Below the pieces are notes generated by a model, which was not told the origin of the DNA, did not search any database, and saw only the letters and a list, made by a program, of their open reading frames with translations. The position numbers and the translations under genes were made by a program. Below, in pieces: positions 41,745 through 42,553 of a DNA stretch of 42,553 nucleotides. This stretch comes from an uncultured Treponema sp. (lineage in GTDB: Bacteria > Spirochaetota > Spirochaetia > Treponematales > Treponemataceae), in the NCBI GenBank assembly GCA_946631855.1, contig CAMPAL010000008.1:1-42553 (forward strand), read 5' to 3'. How positions within the stretch are numbered: the first letter of the stretch is position 1; each line of letters begins with the position of its first letter.

Positions 41745-42553
41745 TTGTTGTTCCTCCATTGTTTATAAAATCGACCTGTCCATCCATCTGATTAACCCGG
41801 TCACAGATATTTTTTAGCCCCCAGTGTTTTTTGTCTTTATCTGATTTTTGCATGGCGTCCTTAAAATCAAAACCAAGGCCATTATCGCTGATAGAAATAT
41901 GAAGATTATTTGCAAGGTCTGCAATTTTAATCTGAACAAGAGTTGCCTGGACATGGCGGGCTATATTACTTAAAGCTTCTTTTATGATATGAATAAGCTG
42001 AATTTTATAATCTGATCGTATTTTTTCGATATTATCAGAATAAATATATAATTCACTTTTTATATGATAATTATCTTCAAAAGCAAGAAGCGTTTCGCGA
42101 ATGATATCTGTTAGTCTTTCCTGCAAATCTGTATGAAGAGAATCAATCATGTACCTTACTTCACTCAGAGCCTGATCGGCATATAATTCTGCCTTATCAT
42201 AATCACCTTTTTGAATCTGAAATTTTACGGCAGCTAAATCCTGGGCAACAGTATCATGAAGATTCCGGCTAAAAGAAATCTGTTCTTCATTTACAGCCTT
42301 AAGTCTTTCAAGTTCAGCCTTCTGACTCACTCTTTTATGAATTATGACTGCCATAGCAATTGTTACAAGAATGAGCGAAAAATACAAAAGACTGTCATAG
42401 CCTAAAAGATACTCCCTCTGCTGACTCAGAGTAAGTTCGAGCTCACCATTATCAAAACGCTGCAGGGTAAGACGTTTTAAAATTTCAGTACTGGTAAAAT
42501 TAAAAACCGCAACAAAAATAAGAATATATTCTATCTGAAAAAAAGACTTTTTG
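41713..42553 (-). CDS. Sensor histidine kinase (NarX/DegS type), 5' end outside window
   Basis: 280 residues visible, open to the right edge. A membrane helix (YILIFVAVFNF), about 40 external residues, a second helix (LLYFSLILVTIAMAVII), then a HisKA_3 dimerisation domain with the phospho-accepting histidine in RNLHDTVAQDLAAVKFQI, and an HATPase domain with IKEALSNIARHVQAT (N box), ISDNGLGFDF and GLKNICDRVNQMDG. Any larger N-terminal sensor domain is outside the window. It pairs with the overlapping response regulator. Confidence 0.9.
   Translation of the reverse strand, partial: KKSFFQIEYILIFVAVFNFTSTEILKRLTLQRFDNGELELTLSQQREYLLGYDSLLYFSLILVTIAMAVIIHKRVSQKAELERLKAVNEEQISFSRNLHDTVAQDLAAVKFQIQKGDYDKAELYADQALSEVRYMIDSLHTDLQERLTDIIRETLLAFEDNYHIKSELYIYSDNIEKIRSDYKIQLIHIIKEALSNIARHVQATLVQIKIADLANNLHISISDNGLGFDFKDAMQKSDKDKKHWGLKNICDRVNQMDGQVDFINNGGTTIAITLKNPLS

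Overview
The window looks like chromosome of a free-living or gut-associated spirochaete, most probably a saccharolytic Treponema. This is inferred from the low-GC coding style, the outer-membrane and lipoprotein complement, a chromosomal parAB pair, the form of the family II pyrophosphatase, and several glycoside hydrolases. No phage, transposase or CRISPR array was seen. Both edges cut genes: a sugar-binding lipoprotein on the left and a sensor kinase on the right.

Layout. Positions 1-2270 carry an autoregulated lacI gene followed by an ABC sugar-binding lipoprotein (minus strand). A CBS/DRTGG family II pyrophosphatase and galK diverge at 3934/4018. A Na+/alanine-glycine symporter (5305-6747) sits behind a single-aptamer glycine riboswitch with a terminator. 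Next come tRNA-Cys and a candidate small RNA on the other strand. At 7336-10355 there is a minus-strand unit: a one-polypeptide ECF energy-coupling module (two ATPases fused to EcfT), a Nudix hydrolase and a small membrane protein. It diverges from a second lacI gene followed by an M18 aminopeptidase. parA-parB diverge from a methyltransferase. Positions 15818-22838 form a tight eight-gene minus-strand run: Lrp regulator, aminotransferase, TPR protein, RsmE, HExxH protein, secreted protein, RsmG and M15 carboxypeptidase.

From 22983 there is a DUF362/ferredoxin protein followed by a palindromic element and the decayed tail of a paralogue, then convergent beta-glucosidase (GH3, permuted domain order) and beta-galactosidase (GH35), rubredoxin, an AMP-forming ligase and an HD-GYP protein. 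The plus strand then carries hisG-hisB-SGNH-rnhA, two lipoproteins and an outer-membrane-like protein of unknown role, prephenate dehydrogenase, and a second outer-membrane protein. The right edge holds a sensor kinase, a LuxR-type regulator and an S-component-like membrane protein.

Most notable signals. (1) Several promoters end 6-7 bases before a start codon that lacks a ribosome binding site, suggesting leaderless mRNAs. (2) One 17-bp operator lies upstream of both the beta-galactosidase and an outer-membrane protein 10 kb away, suggesting a galactoside regulon that includes a porin. (3) The EcfA-EcfA-EcfT fusion has a shared LacI operator. (4) There is a terminator-ended small RNA candidate at 7225-7337. 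(5) A palindromic element adjoins a duplicated gene tail. All functional calls come from reading motifs by eye; no database search was run.
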